DNA from: Oscillibacter hominis
GTDB taxonomy: Bacteria > Bacillota > Clostridia > Oscillospirales > Oscillospiraceae
DNA: 64,000 bases
Direction: 5' to 3'
Assembly (NCBI RefSeq): GCF_014334055.1
Contig: NZ_CP060490.1
Location: forward strand, 434,001-498,000
The position numbers and the translations under genes were made by a program. This document shows positions 41,440 through 49,797 of this stretch, in pieces. A model generated the notes under the pieces. It was not told the origin of the DNA and ran no database searches. It saw nothing but the letters and a program-made list of their open reading frames with translations. Within the stretch, counting starts at the first letter, position 1. Each line of letters starts with the position of its first letter.

Positions 41440-42726
41440 ATGCCAGCGGTACACCTGCAAGAAAACAGCAAACTAATCTCCGGCCATGTGGCCGAGAAAA
41501 AAGGGTATCTCTATTGGGTTCTAAACCTTACCGATGAGAACGGTAAGAGAAAGCCCAAATGGATTCCCACCCATAAGAAAGTCAAGGGCAATAAGACCTG
41601 GGCAAACAATATGCTTCCCACCATCCGAAAAGAATGGACGGAAAAGCTGCTTCAGGAGGCTACGGCCTCACAGCAGTCGGCTTCTCCGTCTGGCCCGTCA
41701 TCCGCAGCGATTTCCTTTGTGGATTTCCTGTACCAGTGGCTTGAGTACAAGTACAAGTCTGCTACCGGACGGGTGATGGACAGCAAGCCCATTGAACTCT
41801 CGACCTATTCGGGATACGAACAACAGCTTAACAACCCCATCGCCCCGTATTTCCGAGAGCATCCTGTCGCCCTTTGTGACCTTACCAAACAAGATATTCT
41901 CGCTTTTTATGAGAAAGAATTGGAACGGGTCAAGCCGACCACCGTTAAACATTACCACGCTCTGATTCATGGGGCGTTGAATTATGCGGTTGACAAAAAT
42001 CTGATTCCAAGCAATCCGGCTGACCGGATTATCATTTCCAAGCCTGAACCCTTCAAGGGTGACTACTACCTGGATTCGGAAGTCCTGAATCTGTTTGAAG
42101 TTATCAAGGGGCATAAGATCGAGCTGGTAGTTCTACTGACTGCTTTTTACGGCCTGCGCCGCAGTGAGGTTATCGGTTTGAAATGGAGTGCCTTTGACTT
42201 CAACCATAACTGCTTCTCCATTCGGCATACGGTAACAACCTGCAATGTAAAGGGAGAGCGGGTCACGATTAAGAAGGACAAGGCAAAGAACAAATCCAGT
42301 CTGCGGACTTATCCATTGATTCCTTTTTTGAAAGAACGGTTGCTGGAGGCCAAGAAACAGCAGGAAGAAAATCGCAAGCTGTGCGGGCGCGCCTACAACA
42401 AAGAATATCTGGGATATGTCTGTGTCGATGTGATTGGCAATCTCATTAAACCCAACTATGTGTCCTCGACCTTTGGGAAGTTGCTTGCCAAGAACAATTT
42501 ACGGCACATTCGTTTCCACGATCTTCGCCATACCTGTGCCTCGCTTTTGCTGGCCAACGGTGTTCCGATGGAACAGGTAAAAGAATGGCTGGGACACAGT
42601 GAGATTTCAACAACGGTGGATATTTACGGGCATCTGCAATATGCCACGAAAAAACAATCCGCCGCAGCCATTGAGCAGGACATTGTGGCGCCCATGCTGC
42701 AAAACCTATCGGCGGTTTCTCCATAA
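41440..42726 (+). CDS. Tyrosine integrase of the ICE
   Basis: The 428-residue protein has an N-terminal arm-binding part, a SAM-like core-binding domain (about residues 90-185) and the catalytic domain. YGLRRSEVIGLKW carries the first Arg (near residue 240), HIRFHDLRHTCASLL the His-x-x-Arg, and WLGHSEISTTVDIYGHL the His and Tyr nucleophile. It would integrate and excise the element at the tRNA-Ser 3' end. ATG 41,440 follows AAAGGAGGAACAG. The stop lies 40 nt from the tRNA-Ser CCA end. Confidence 0.93.
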   Translation: MPAVHLQENSKLISGHVAEKKGYLYWVLNLTDENGKRKPKWIPTHKKVKGNKTWANNMLPTIRKEWTEKLLQEATASQQSASPSGPSSAAISFVDFLYQWLEYKYKSATGRVMDSKPIELSTYSGYEQQLNNPIAPYFREHPVALCDLTKQDILAFYEKELERVKPTTVKHYHALIHGALNYAVDKNLIPSNPADRIIISKPEPFKGDYYLDSEVLNLFEVIKGHKIELVVLLTAFYGLRRSEVIGLKWSAFDFNHNCFSIRHTVTTCNVKGERVTIKKDKAKNKSSLRTYPLIPFLKERLLEAKKQQEENRKLCGRAYNKEYLGYVCVDVIGNLIKPNYVSSTFGKLLAKNNLRHIRFHDLRHTCASLLLANGVPMEQVKEWLGHSEISTTVDIYGHLQYATKKQSAAAIEQDIVAPMLQNLSAVSP

Positions 42727-42765
42727 AAAGGAAAGAGGTCTACCAGCTTTTCGCTGGCAGACCTC
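42725..42765 (-). terminator. Terminator of tRNA-Ser
   Basis: On the reverse strand, GAGGTCTGCCAGC and GCTGGTAGACCTC pair around GAAAA and are followed by TTTCCTTTTTA. It ends the tRNA-Ser transcript and may also stop transcription from the integrase. Confidence 0.7.
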
Positions 42766-42766
42766 A

Positions 42767-42800
42767 TGGCGGAGATGGAGAGATTCGAACTCTCGCGCCG
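42767..42800. other. Predicted attachment site (ICE right end) in tRNA-Ser 3' part
   Basis: The integrase is directly adjacent and points at the tRNA 3' end, the usual place for tyrosine-integrase att sites. The matching direct repeat at the left end lies outside the window, so the exact core cannot be seen. Confidence 0.45.
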
Positions 42801-42860
42801 GTTTTGAGCCGACCTACCGCATTTCGAGTGCGGACCCTTCAACCGCTTGGGTACATCTCC
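42767..42860 (-). tRNA. tRNA-Ser(CGA)
   Basis: The 94-nt sequence has complementary 7-bp acceptor arms (GGAGATG and CATCTCC), a D-arm, an anticodon loop CTCGAAA (anticodon CGA), a long variable arm, the T-loop TTCGAAT and encoded CCA. The 3' end faces the integrase gene, making it the probable attachment site of the ICE. Confidence 0.95.
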
Positions 42861-42896
42861 AAATTTATGTTATATCCCTGGTCCCGACCCGCCGAC

Positions 42897-43305
42897 CAAT
42901 TCAGCCGGTGGAAATCGGGAAGAACAACAGGATAGAACAAGCAACATTATTCAATTTGAACTCGGCTGGAACCCGCATGGTTCCAAGGGTTTCAGCCGTT
43001 TGGCACTCCGCATAGGAAACCTGATTTCGAATCATTACACCAACTTGGATGATGACGGTAAATCAGGGACGATAGCGGTAACTACGGAACCCCAAAACAT
43101 ACCTCTCAAAGTGGCTGTCAGATGGCTGCTCTCATTATAGCCATTTTCCCGCAAAATTCAAGCCGTGGAAATTGGGAAGAACAACAGGATAGAACAGACC
43201 CCAATTCACAATTTGAACTTGCCCGCAAACCCGCATGGTTACTGGCTTTTCGGCAGTTTGGACTTCCAAAGTGGAAACATGATTTCGAGTCAGCCCCGTT
43301 ATGAC
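42897..43305. repeat. Two diverged direct repeats of about 145 nt with tRNA-Ser-like parts
   Basis: Copy 1 is at about 42,897-43,045 and copy 2 at about 43,153-43,305. Both share GGGAAGAACAACAGGATAGA, then CAATTTGAACT and CCCGCATGGTT, then GATTTCGA. On the reverse strand each carries a TCGAAATCA anticodon-arm-like part and a GTTCAAATT T-loop-like part. They look like eroded tRNA-Ser copies or old att scars. No protein gene is seen in 42,861-43,563. Confidence 0.55.
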
Positions 43306-43321
43306 CACTTCGATACCGCTG
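43275..43321 (-). pseudogene. 5' half of a tRNA-Ser-like sequence
   Basis: The reverse strand reads GGTATCGAAGTGGTCATAAC, then GGGGCTGACTCGAAATCA. This matches a typical class II tRNA D-arm and anticodon arm with anticodon CGA. The 3' half in copy 2 of the repeat cannot pair to a full acceptor stem, so it is taken as a remnant. Confidence 0.45.
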
Positions 43322-43563
43322 CATGGATTTTTGCCTGCTCAAGAAGGGAGTGCAAAAAAACTGGAAAAAGGATAGAAGAGCTGTTACAATAAATCATGCA
43401 CCTCTGAGCAGAACTGACTTAAGTATTATGCCACATTTTTTCCCTTCTGGCAAGTTGAATTTCTGATGATGCGGACCCTGCCTGCCCATAGAAACGCAGG
43501 TGAATCACAGACGGCATTATGGTCAGATGAAGTTTGGAGAAAATCAAAGAGGAGGTGGGCGGT

Positions 43564-43908
43564 ATGGCGTCAATGCGCCAGACCAATCTGGAGATTGGGA
43601 TGCCCTATGTGGATCAGGCCATTCGTAAGCTGGCGCTGGAGATTCAGACGGCCCGGACCATCCATGCGTCGGTTTTGAAGGTGATTCACGGATATGGGTC
43701 CTCCGGGACCGGCGGAAAGATCCGCACGGCGGTCCGCCGGCGGCTGGAGGAGATGCATGGGAGAGGGGAAATCCGCGCCTACATCCCCGGCGAAACGTTC
43801 TCCATTTTTGACCCGGTGACGCGGGAAGCGTTTCTCCGCTGCGCGGAACTGCGGCAGGACCGGGACCTGGACCGCTACAACAACGGCGTGACCTTCATTG
43901 TCCTGTAG
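43564..43908 (+). CDS. Small Smr-like protein
   Basis: The 114-residue product has the Smr-like core ASVLKVIHGYGSSGTGGKIR at residues about 34-53, with a helix before it and a short beta tail. Smr domains bind or nick nucleic acid; this one is a single domain without MutS parts. GAGGAGGTGGGCGGT precedes the ATG. It lies just before the tRNA operon and is probably a host gene. Confidence 0.7.
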   Translation: MASMRQTNLEIGMPYVDQAIRKLALEIQTARTIHASVLKVIHGYGSSGTGGKIRTAVRRRLEEMHGRGEIRAYIPGETFSIFDPVTREAFLRCAELRQDRDLDRYNNGVTFIVL

Positions 43909-43957
43909 CGCGGCGTGATATTTTCCCAATTTACCCCTGAAAAAATCGGATTTCTCC

Positions 43958-43986
43958 TTGACAGGATAGATGTTTCGTGGTATTCT
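43958..43986 (+). promoter_or_regulatory. Promoter of the tRNA operon
   Basis: TTGACA (43,958-43,963) and TATTCT (43,981-43,986) are separated by 17 nt, about 32 nt before the first tRNA. Confidence 0.8.
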
Positions 43987-44018
43987 TACAAAGCTGACGA
44001 TTTCTTCGGAGGGCGCAT

Positions 44019-44093
44019 GCAGGTGTAGCACAATGGTCAGGGCACCAGCCTTCCAAGCTGGGGATGCGAGTTCGATTCTCGTCACCTGCTCCA
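44019..44093 (+). tRNA. tRNA-Gly(TCC)
   Basis: The acceptor arms GCAGGTG/CACCTGC pair fully, the anticodon loop is CTTCCAA, the T-loop is TTCGATT and CCA is encoded. Confidence 0.95.
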
Positions 44094-44103
44094 AATTCCA
44101 TTT

Positions 44104-44180
<77 letters not shown>

Positions 44181-44237
44181 ACTCCTCTCTGGAATATAGA
44201 TCAATCAGCCGCTTCCCGTGTGAAATTCCGTATATGT

Positions 44238-44315
<78 letters not shown>

Positions 44316-44367
44316 GACCGAGAATGGGGATCGGGAGAAATCCCGATCCCCTGCTCACTCCTCATAT

Positions 44368-44442
44368 TGGGGTGTAGCCAAGTGGTAAGGCAAGGGACTT
44401 TGACTCCCTCACTCGCTGGTTCGAATCCAGCCATCCCAGCCA
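44368..44442 (+). tRNA. tRNA-Gln(TTG)
   Basis: The acceptor arms TGGGGTG/CATCCCA pair, the anticodon loop is CTTTGAC, the T-loop is TTCGAAT and CCA is encoded. Confidence 0.95.
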
Positions 44443-44481
44443 ATACCTTTTTCAGGAAGCGTTTACAGAAGCATAAGAGAT

Positions 44482-44557
44482 GACCCAGTAGCTCAGTTGG
44501 CAGAGCAATTGCCTTTTAAGCAATGGGTCCGGAGTTCGAGTCTCCGCTGGGTCACCA
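44482..44557 (+). tRNA. tRNA-Lys(TTT)
   Basis: The acceptor arms GACCCAG/CTGGGTC pair, the anticodon loop is CTTTTAA, the T-loop is TTCGAGT and CCA is encoded. A copy of its 3' end recurs at 47,233, and its terminator recurs at four places downstream. Confidence 0.95.
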
Positions 44558-44560
44558 TCG

Positions 44561-44602
44561 AAAAAGGCCTCAGGTTGTCACTGTACAGCCTGAGGCCTTT
44601 TT
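44561..44602 (+). terminator. Terminator of the tRNA operon
   Basis: AAAAAGGCCTCAGG and CCTGAGGCCTTTTT form a long stem with a T-run. Near-identical copies head each unit of the downstream array at 47,261, 48,346 and 49,432, with a half copy at 50,518. Confidence 0.9.
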
Positions 44603-44689
44603 GCGTGATTTTAGCGGATGATTGCGCGAAAACGTTCAACTTCCATCCATAGTATGCCTTTTATGAGATTACTCTTAGGAGGAGTGCGG

Positions 44690-46381
44690 ATGAGCAGGGA
44701 GGCCATAGGCGGGAACGGGGCAATTTTAGGCAGCGGGGAATATTGGAGCCGGGTGAACCGGGACACATGGTTCGGCGGCCTGATGCGGCAGCCATCGGAG
44801 ACAGCTTATTGGGAGACGCTGAAGGAAATTGGAGATCGTGCCGCTGGAGCGGTGGAAGAAATTTATGAGGATCTGCGGAAAAACGAAAAACGGATTCAGA
44901 AAATCGAAGCCAGCGCACGAACTGCCCTTGCAAAACAGGTGCGGGCTTTATATGATGTCAGTAGGATGGCTGGCACATCCTGCAGTCACAGCGGCGAGTG
45001 CGAATCCCTATTGAACCTGTCCGGTTTTCTTGTGTGGAGCAATCCCTTTGGCAATGAGCGCGCGGTACAGGCGGCCGTCTGGAGGGCCAGGAACCATCCG
45101 GAGTTTTCCACCGGCGAGTGCATGGACCTCATCAAACGCGCGGCGGAGTGGGGGATTGGCTATGCCGCGGGCGGAAGCGGGAAAAAGCGTGCGTTCTTAG
45201 AGGAGATATCCCAGGGACAGGAGACGGGCTTTTTTGAAGAGGTGATCGAGGCATATGAAAGCGGCGAAGAGCCGGAGGCGCGGGGCAGCTGCGGTCATGC
45301 CATAGGCGGGAGCGAGTGCCTGACCCACATGGAGCGGGAGGTATTTGTGAAGGAACTTCCGGCGGCGCACAGCGCCCGCTGGGGAAGCCCTGATTACGCC
45401 GGCTTACTGAAAGATGAGCTGGAATCCATCGCCCGCCAGCTGGAGCGGGATTTGGAGCGCAATGAGCGTGAGAACAATTACATCACCGATGAAACCGAAC
45501 AGGCGCTGAAGCTTGCTGCGGTCGAACTGGGGCGCTGCGGCGCGGGGATCGGTTCACTGGGCGGCAAGATCGAGAGGCTTGCGTGGTTCGTGGGCGGCGA
45601 CCCGGCAAAAATCCGGCAGCTGCAACAAAAGCTGAACCAGTTAGGTGTGGGGGAACATCTCACCGAGGATGGAGTCTATGGGAAGAAAACGCTGGCAGCG
45701 TGGGAAAAGTTTTTAAGTAGACTGGAACACGGCACCGTGCCGACTCTCACTTGGATTGACCCGCTGCAAAGCAAACTGACAGGGATTAAAATTGGCAGTG
45801 CAAAATATGGGAAAAAATATGGTTTTCATGATGCGTTGATGGCGGGTACGCATCCATATATCAGAATCGATCCGAAACCGACCGGGACAGAAACAGTGTG
45901 GATACGTGGAGTAAAAACGACGATTAACTATCCTCACATTAATCTTGACAAGGTTCCCAACAGCAATTGGATTTACAATCAGCTCCAAAGTAGATTCAAT
46001 CATCATGAGCTGTCTGGTGACGCATATAACGCGTTAAAAGATCTGAAAGCAACTGGTAAAAAAGTTCGCGTTGCAGGAAAGGTGCTGTTGGTTGCGGGAA
46101 TTGCGTTGGATGCGCTGGAATTGGGGACAACCATTGATGCAGACTTGAAGGACGCGGACCGGAAGATCGGCAAAAAGACACTGTCCGCGGCGGCCAGCAT
46201 AGGCGGGAGCTGGGCCGGCGCGGCACTGTGGGCAAAGATTGGCGCGATTGCCGGTGGAATGACCGGCCCCGCAGCGCCTGTAGCGGTTCCGGTACTCAGT
46301 TTGCTGGGCGGTATGATCGGGTCCGCAGCCGGGGATTGGCTTGCACGGGAAATCGTGGACATCACATATGTAGAGGACTGA
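44690..46381 (+). CDS. Putative polymorphic toxin with peptidoglycan-binding-like and glycine-zipper parts
   Basis: The 563-residue product has a helical N-terminal part (EEIYEDLRKNEKRIQKIEAS, residues about 55-75), a peptidoglycan-binding-like module near residues 305-345 (IRQLQQKLNQLGVGEHLTED, then YGKKTLAAWEKF), a middle part with TGTETVWIRGVKTTINYPHI, and a C-terminal Gly/Ala-rich hydrophobic stretch (VPVLSLLGGMIGSAAGDWLA). The tail resembles glycine-zipper, membrane-acting toxin ends. There is no signal peptide. TTAGGAGGAGTGCGG precedes ATG 44,690. Three partial copies of related toxins follow. The toxin role is inferred from layout and from the partner gene 4 nt downstream. Confidence 0.6.
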   Translation: MSREAIGGNGAILGSGEYWSRVNRDTWFGGLMRQPSETAYWETLKEIGDRAAGAVEEIYEDLRKNEKRIQKIEASARTALAKQVRALYDVSRMAGTSCSHSGECESLLNLSGFLVWSNPFGNERAVQAAVWRARNHPEFSTGECMDLIKRAAEWGIGYAAGGSGKKRAFLEEISQGQETGFFEEVIEAYESGEEPEARGSCGHAIGGSECLTHMEREVFVKELPAAHSARWGSPDYAGLLKDELESIARQLERDLERNERENNYITDETEQALKLAAVELGRCGAGIGSLGGKIERLAWFVGGDPAKIRQLQQKLNQLGVGEHLTEDGVYGKKTLAAWEKFLSRLEHGTVPTLTWIDPLQSKLTGIKIGSAKYGKKYGFHDALMAGTHPYIRIDPKPTGTETVWIRGVKTTINYPHINLDKVPNSNWIYNQLQSRFNHHELSGDAYNALKDLKATGKKVRVAGKVLLVAGIALDALELGTTIDADLKDADRKIGKKTLSAAASIGGSWAGAALWAKIGAIAGGMTGPAAPVAVPVLSLLGGMIGSAAGDWLAREIVDITYVED

Positions 46382-46385
46382 CATT

Positions 46386-47144
46386 ATGTGGAACAGGAAA
46401 AAGGAACTGAAAGAGAATCAGCGGCATGGGAACCGCAACAATACATTTTTGTCATACTTGACGTCCCATCTCTACCAAACGGAGTTGGAGGAAGACGATG
46501 AATTCGAAGACCTTTATATTCTGGAGGAAACGCATTTTCCTATAGCTGGCGCTGATGCGTATTTCCTGGAGGCGAAAAAAGAATTTAAGGACGACTACAG
46601 TCTCCATACGCCTATGTTTATATTTCGGTTGATGCAATATTTGCTGGAAGGATTCGCTGTGGTTACATCCGTTCAGGACAGGCCGATAGACCCCCTGTTA
46701 ATTGAGGAGATGGCAAACTATCGTCTGGTGCCTCAGAGGTTTGTGCCGGCGTATGTGCGATTTTCCAATAGTAGCCCAAGAGAGGGAGAGCGGGTATATT
46801 ACGATGGAAAGGAGGCCATGCTGACGCTAACGGATGGTATGAATCGAGGAGTAGTGGAGCCATTTTGCACCACGCCGGGAAATTGTGGAAGCATTTGCTT
46901 ATCCCAAACCGCATATAGTAAGGAGTTGCTGGGAACTTCGCCGTCTGACTATGCGGATATAGAGAAATACTGTGAAAGCTCAGACTGCTTTTTTACATTA
47001 AATTACAACATGAAAACGTTGCATATGATTCTTGAACACGGCCAATTCAGCGAAGAACAGATGTTGAGCAAGCTGCGTGCATTTTGCGAGGCAAACGGGA
47101 AACGGCTCTGTGTGATGTGGCCGGAGGATCCGGCGCTGAGATAG
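46386..47144 (+). CDS. Putative immunity protein of the toxin at 44,690
   Basis: The 252-residue soluble product starts 4 nt after the toxin stop, the usual toxin-immunity spacing. It has a helical N-terminal part (TELEEDDEFEDLYILEETHF) and a C-terminal beta/helix part (FFTLNYNMKTLHMILEHGQF). No family is recognised, and it is not similar to the three tandem genes downstream at 47,616-50,477. It is more AT-rich than the surroundings. The function is inferred from position only. Confidence 0.55.
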   Translation: MWNRKKELKENQRHGNRNNTFLSYLTSHLYQTELEEDDEFEDLYILEETHFPIAGADAYFLEAKKEFKDDYSLHTPMFIFRLMQYLLEGFAVVTSVQDRPIDPLLIEEMANYRLVPQRFVPAYVRFSNSSPREGERVYYDGKEAMLTLTDGMNRGVVEPFCTTPGNCGSICLSQTAYSKELLGTSPSDYADIEKYCESSDCFFTLNYNMKTLHMILEHGQFSEEQMLSKLRAFCEANGKRLCVMWPEDPALR

Positions 47145-47232
47145 GAGTACCAAGCCCGCATCATAGAAAGAGAGACGATGAAATCCGGCTCTTTTTATGT
47201 TTGATGGGGTACGAGGATTATAGGGTGGCGTT

Positions 47233-47260
47233 TCCGGAGGTTGAGTCTCCGTCAACATCG
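47233..47260 (+). pseudogene. 3' remnant of tRNA-Lys before the array
   Basis: TCCGGAGGTTGAGTCTCCG then TCAACATCG aligns with the T-arm and 3' flank of tRNA-Lys (TCCGGAGTTCGAGTCTCCG, CTGGGTCACCATCG), with a 4-nt gap in the acceptor part. It directly joins a copy of the tRNA-Lys terminator. Confidence 0.65.
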
Positions 47261-47301
47261 AAAAGGCCTCAGGTTATCATTGGACAGCCTGAGGCCTTTT
47301 T
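47261..47301 (+). terminator. Copy of the tRNA-Lys terminator, array unit 1
   Basis: AAAAGGCCTCAGG and CCTGAGGCCTTTTT pair as at 44,561. It is fused straight to a toxin fragment beginning with ATTGGAAGGAAATTGG. Confidence 0.8.
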
Positions 47302-47625
47302 ATTGGAAGGAAATTGGAGATCGTGCCGCCGGAGCGGTGGAAGAGATTTATGAGGACCTGCGGAAAAACGAAAAACGGATTCAGAAAATCGAATCCAGCG
47401 CACGAACTGCCCTTGCAAAACAGGTGCGGGCTTTATATGATATCAGTAGGATGGCAGGCACATCTTGCCGTCACAGCGGCGAGCGTGAATCCCTATTGAA
47501 CCTGTGCGTCGATTGCTGTCCCGGTGTTAGGCCTTGTGGTCGGAATCGGCGGCGCCTTTGGCGGCGATGCGTTGGGAAAGTGGATTGTAGATATTACTTG
47601 TGAGGAGGATTGGACATGGGGCTGA
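47302..47625 (+). pseudogene. Toxin fragment of array unit 1
   Basis: It encodes residues matching about 42-108 of the toxin at 44,690 (from KEIGDRAAGAVEEIYEDLRK to SLLNL), without a start. It then jumps, out of frame, to a toxin C-terminal end that reads AVPVLGLVVGIGGAFGGD and WIVDITCEED in another frame. The last stop overlaps the immunity ATG. The toxin is therefore dead through a large internal deletion with a frameshift. Confidence 0.75.
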
Positions 47626-48305
47626 TTAAATCGCTATGGGATAGTTATTATTTCCATCGACATCACGAATCTACGCTGGCGCCGGACGACTGGCCGCCGG
47701 ACGGCAGTCTGCACCTCATTGACTATACAAAATACACACAATGGCATATTCCAGATTCCTTTGTTCAATATGAGTTTTCCTCCAACGTGGGTGAGGATGA
47801 CAGTCGGATCATTCCATTGAGTATGGAGATTATAGAACGTTTTTGTGGTTCCAGACAGGTTTTGACGCGGATATATTCCAACGGAGAGACGTCAAAAAAA
47901 GAGAAGTATCCACCGGAACACTTTCCGGTTCGGTACTGTCGATTTCTGGAACACATCGGCGCTTCGGTCTCTATTGACGCACCGAATGAAAGAACGCTTC
48001 TGCTTCTGGAAACAGGCTTTAACCCCGCTGCTTTTTGGGCCAGTCAGGATATCAGTACCGTTGATGGATGTTTCTTTGACTTCTACGTTCTTTCAGAGAG
48101 CCTTTGTTTTTCTGATGCAAAAAGTGCTGCGGAGATCGCGGCCAGCGGGCAATACGATGTCTGGTTTGTCTTGAGTGAATGTGGTCCCTGCGCCTTATAT
48201 GTAACGCTGAACCCCAAAACAGTGGATGTGACGGCGCTGCAGGAAATTGTCGCAGCGGTTTGTAAGGAACACAACATTTTATTCCAAAATCCGCCCGGGT
48301 TCTAA
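47616..48305 (+). CDS. Putative immunity protein, array copy 1
   Basis: The 229-residue soluble product begins GLIKSLWDSYYFHRHHEST and contains DDWPPDGSLHLIDY and ERTLLLLETGFNPAAFWASQ. No family is recognised. GAGGAGG lies 7 nt before ATG 47,616, which overlaps the end of the toxin fragment, as toxin-immunity pairs do. The reading frame is fully intact although the toxin before it is broken. Copies 2 and 3 follow; copy 1 differs from them mainly in residues about 25-100. Confidence 0.65.
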   Translation: MGLIKSLWDSYYFHRHHESTLAPDDWPPDGSLHLIDYTKYTQWHIPDSFVQYEFSSNVGEDDSRIIPLSMEIIERFCGSRQVLTRIYSNGETSKKEKYPPEHFPVRYCRFLEHIGASVSIDAPNERTLLLLETGFNPAAFWASQDISTVDGCFFDFYVLSESLCFSDAKSAAEIAASGQYDVWFVLSECGPCALYVTLNPKTVDVTALQEIVAAVCKEHNILFQNPPGF

Positions 48306-48345
48306 TCCCTTCGGAAAATGTCTAAGGTGTTTGGGCGTTCCATCG

Positions 48346-48387
48346 AAAAAGGCCTCAGGTTGTCATTGGACAGCCTGAGGCCTTTTT
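48346..48387 (+). terminator. Copy of the tRNA-Lys terminator, array unit 2
   Basis: CCATCGAAAAAGGCCTCAGG at its start equals the 3' flank of tRNA-Lys; the stem and T-run are intact. Confidence 0.8.
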
Positions 48388-48711
48388 ATTGGAAGGAAAT
48401 TGGAGATCGTGCCGCCGGAGCGGTGAAAAAAGTTTATAAGGACCTGCGGAAAAATGAAAAGCGGATTCAGAAAATCGAATCCAGCGCACGAACTGCTCTT
48501 GCAAAACAGGTGCGGGTTCTATATGATATCAGCAGGATGGCAGGCACATCCTGCCGTCACAGCCGCGAGTGTGAATCCCTGTTGAACCTGTGCGCCGATT
48601 GCTGTCCCGGTGTTAGGCTTTGTGGTCGGAATCGGCGGCGCCTTTGGCGGCGATGCGTTGGGAGAGTGGGTTGTAGATATTACTTGTGAGGAGGATTGGA
48701 CATGGGGCTGA
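48388..48711 (+). pseudogene. Toxin fragment of array unit 2
   Basis: It has the same structure and the same deletion junction (AACCTGTGCGCCGATTGCTG) as unit 1, so the deletion came before the amplification. It has no start, and the frame is broken between the N- and C-terminal parts. Confidence 0.75.
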
Positions 48712-49391
48712 TTAAATCGTTATGGGATATTTATTATTTCCATCGACATCACGAATCTACGCCGGCGCCGGACGACTGGCCGCCGGACGGCAGTCTGCAT
48801 TTTATAAAATGCACAGAAGAGGCACAATCACGCGTTCCAGCGCCGTGTATTCAATATGAGTTTTTCTCCAACATAGGCGAGGATGACCGTCGGATCATAC
48901 CATTGAGTATGGAGATTATGAAACGCTTTTGTGGTTCCAGACAGGTTCTGACGCGGATCTATTCCAGCGAAGAACCGTCAAAAAAAGAGAAGCATTGGCC
49001 AGAATGTTTTCCGGTTCGGTACCGTCGTTTTCTGGAACACATCGGCGCTTCTTTTTCTATTGACGCACCGAATGAAAGAACGCTTCTGCTTCTGGAAACA
49101 GGCTTTAACCCCGCTGCTTTTTGGGCCAGTCAGGATATCAGTACCGTTGATGGATGTTTCTTTGACTTCTACGTTCTTTCAGAGAGCCTTTGTTTTTCTG
49201 ATGCAAAAAGTGCTGCGGAGATCGTGGCCAGCGGGCAATATGATGTCTGGTTTGACTTGAGCGAGTGGGGTCCCTGCGCCTTATATGTTACGCTGAACCC
49301 CAAAACAGTGGATGTGACGGCGCTGCAGGAAATTGTCGCAGCGGTTTGTAAGGAACACAACATTTTATTCCAAAATCCGCCCGGGTTCTAA
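48702..49391 (+). CDS. Putative immunity protein, array copy 2
   Basis: The 229-residue product is a close paralogue of copy 1 and nearly identical to copy 3. The C-terminal half is almost the same in all three, while residues about 25-100 differ between copy 1 and copies 2 and 3 (for example CTEEAQSRVPAPCIQYEFF). It has the same GAGGAGG ribosome site and an intact frame. Confidence 0.65.
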   Translation: MGLIKSLWDIYYFHRHHESTPAPDDWPPDGSLHFIKCTEEAQSRVPAPCIQYEFFSNIGEDDRRIIPLSMEIMKRFCGSRQVLTRIYSSEEPSKKEKHWPECFPVRYRRFLEHIGASFSIDAPNERTLLLLETGFNPAAFWASQDISTVDGCFFDFYVLSESLCFSDAKSAAEIVASGQYDVWFDLSEWGPCALYVTLNPKTVDVTALQEIVAAVCKEHNILFQNPPGF

Positions 49392-49431
49392 TCCCTTCGG
49401 AAAATGTCTAAGGTGTTTGGGCTTTCCATCG

Positions 49432-49473
49432 AAAAAGGCCTCAGGTTATCATTGGACAGCCTGAGGCCTTTTT
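49432..49473 (+). terminator. Copy of the tRNA-Lys terminator, array unit 3
   Basis: The stem and T-run are intact, 1,086 bp after the copy in unit 2. Confidence 0.8.
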
Positions 49474-49797
49474 ATTGGAAGGAAATTGGAGATCGTGCCG
49501 CCGGAGCGGTGGAAGGAATTTATAAGGACCTGCGGAAAAATGAAAAGCGGATTCAGAAAATCGAAGCCAGCGCACGAACTGCTCTTGCAAAACAGGTGCG
49601 GGTTCTATATGATGTCAGCAGGATGGCAGGCACATCCTGCCGTCACAGCCGCGAGTGTGAATCCCTGTTGAACCTGTGCGCCGATTGCTGTCCCGGTGTT
49701 AGGCTTTGTGGTCGGAATCGGCGGCGCCTTTGGCGGCGATGCGTTGGGAAAGTGGGTTGTAGATATTACTTGTGAGGAGGATTGGACATGGGGCTGA
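49474..49797 (+). pseudogene. Toxin fragment of array unit 3
   Basis: Nearly identical to the unit 2 fragment: no start, the same deletion junction and the same frame break. Confidence 0.75.

Noticed and set aside
42897-43305. IS element remnant
   Set aside because: There is no transposase frame and no terminal inverted repeat; the tRNA-like arms explain the repeats better.
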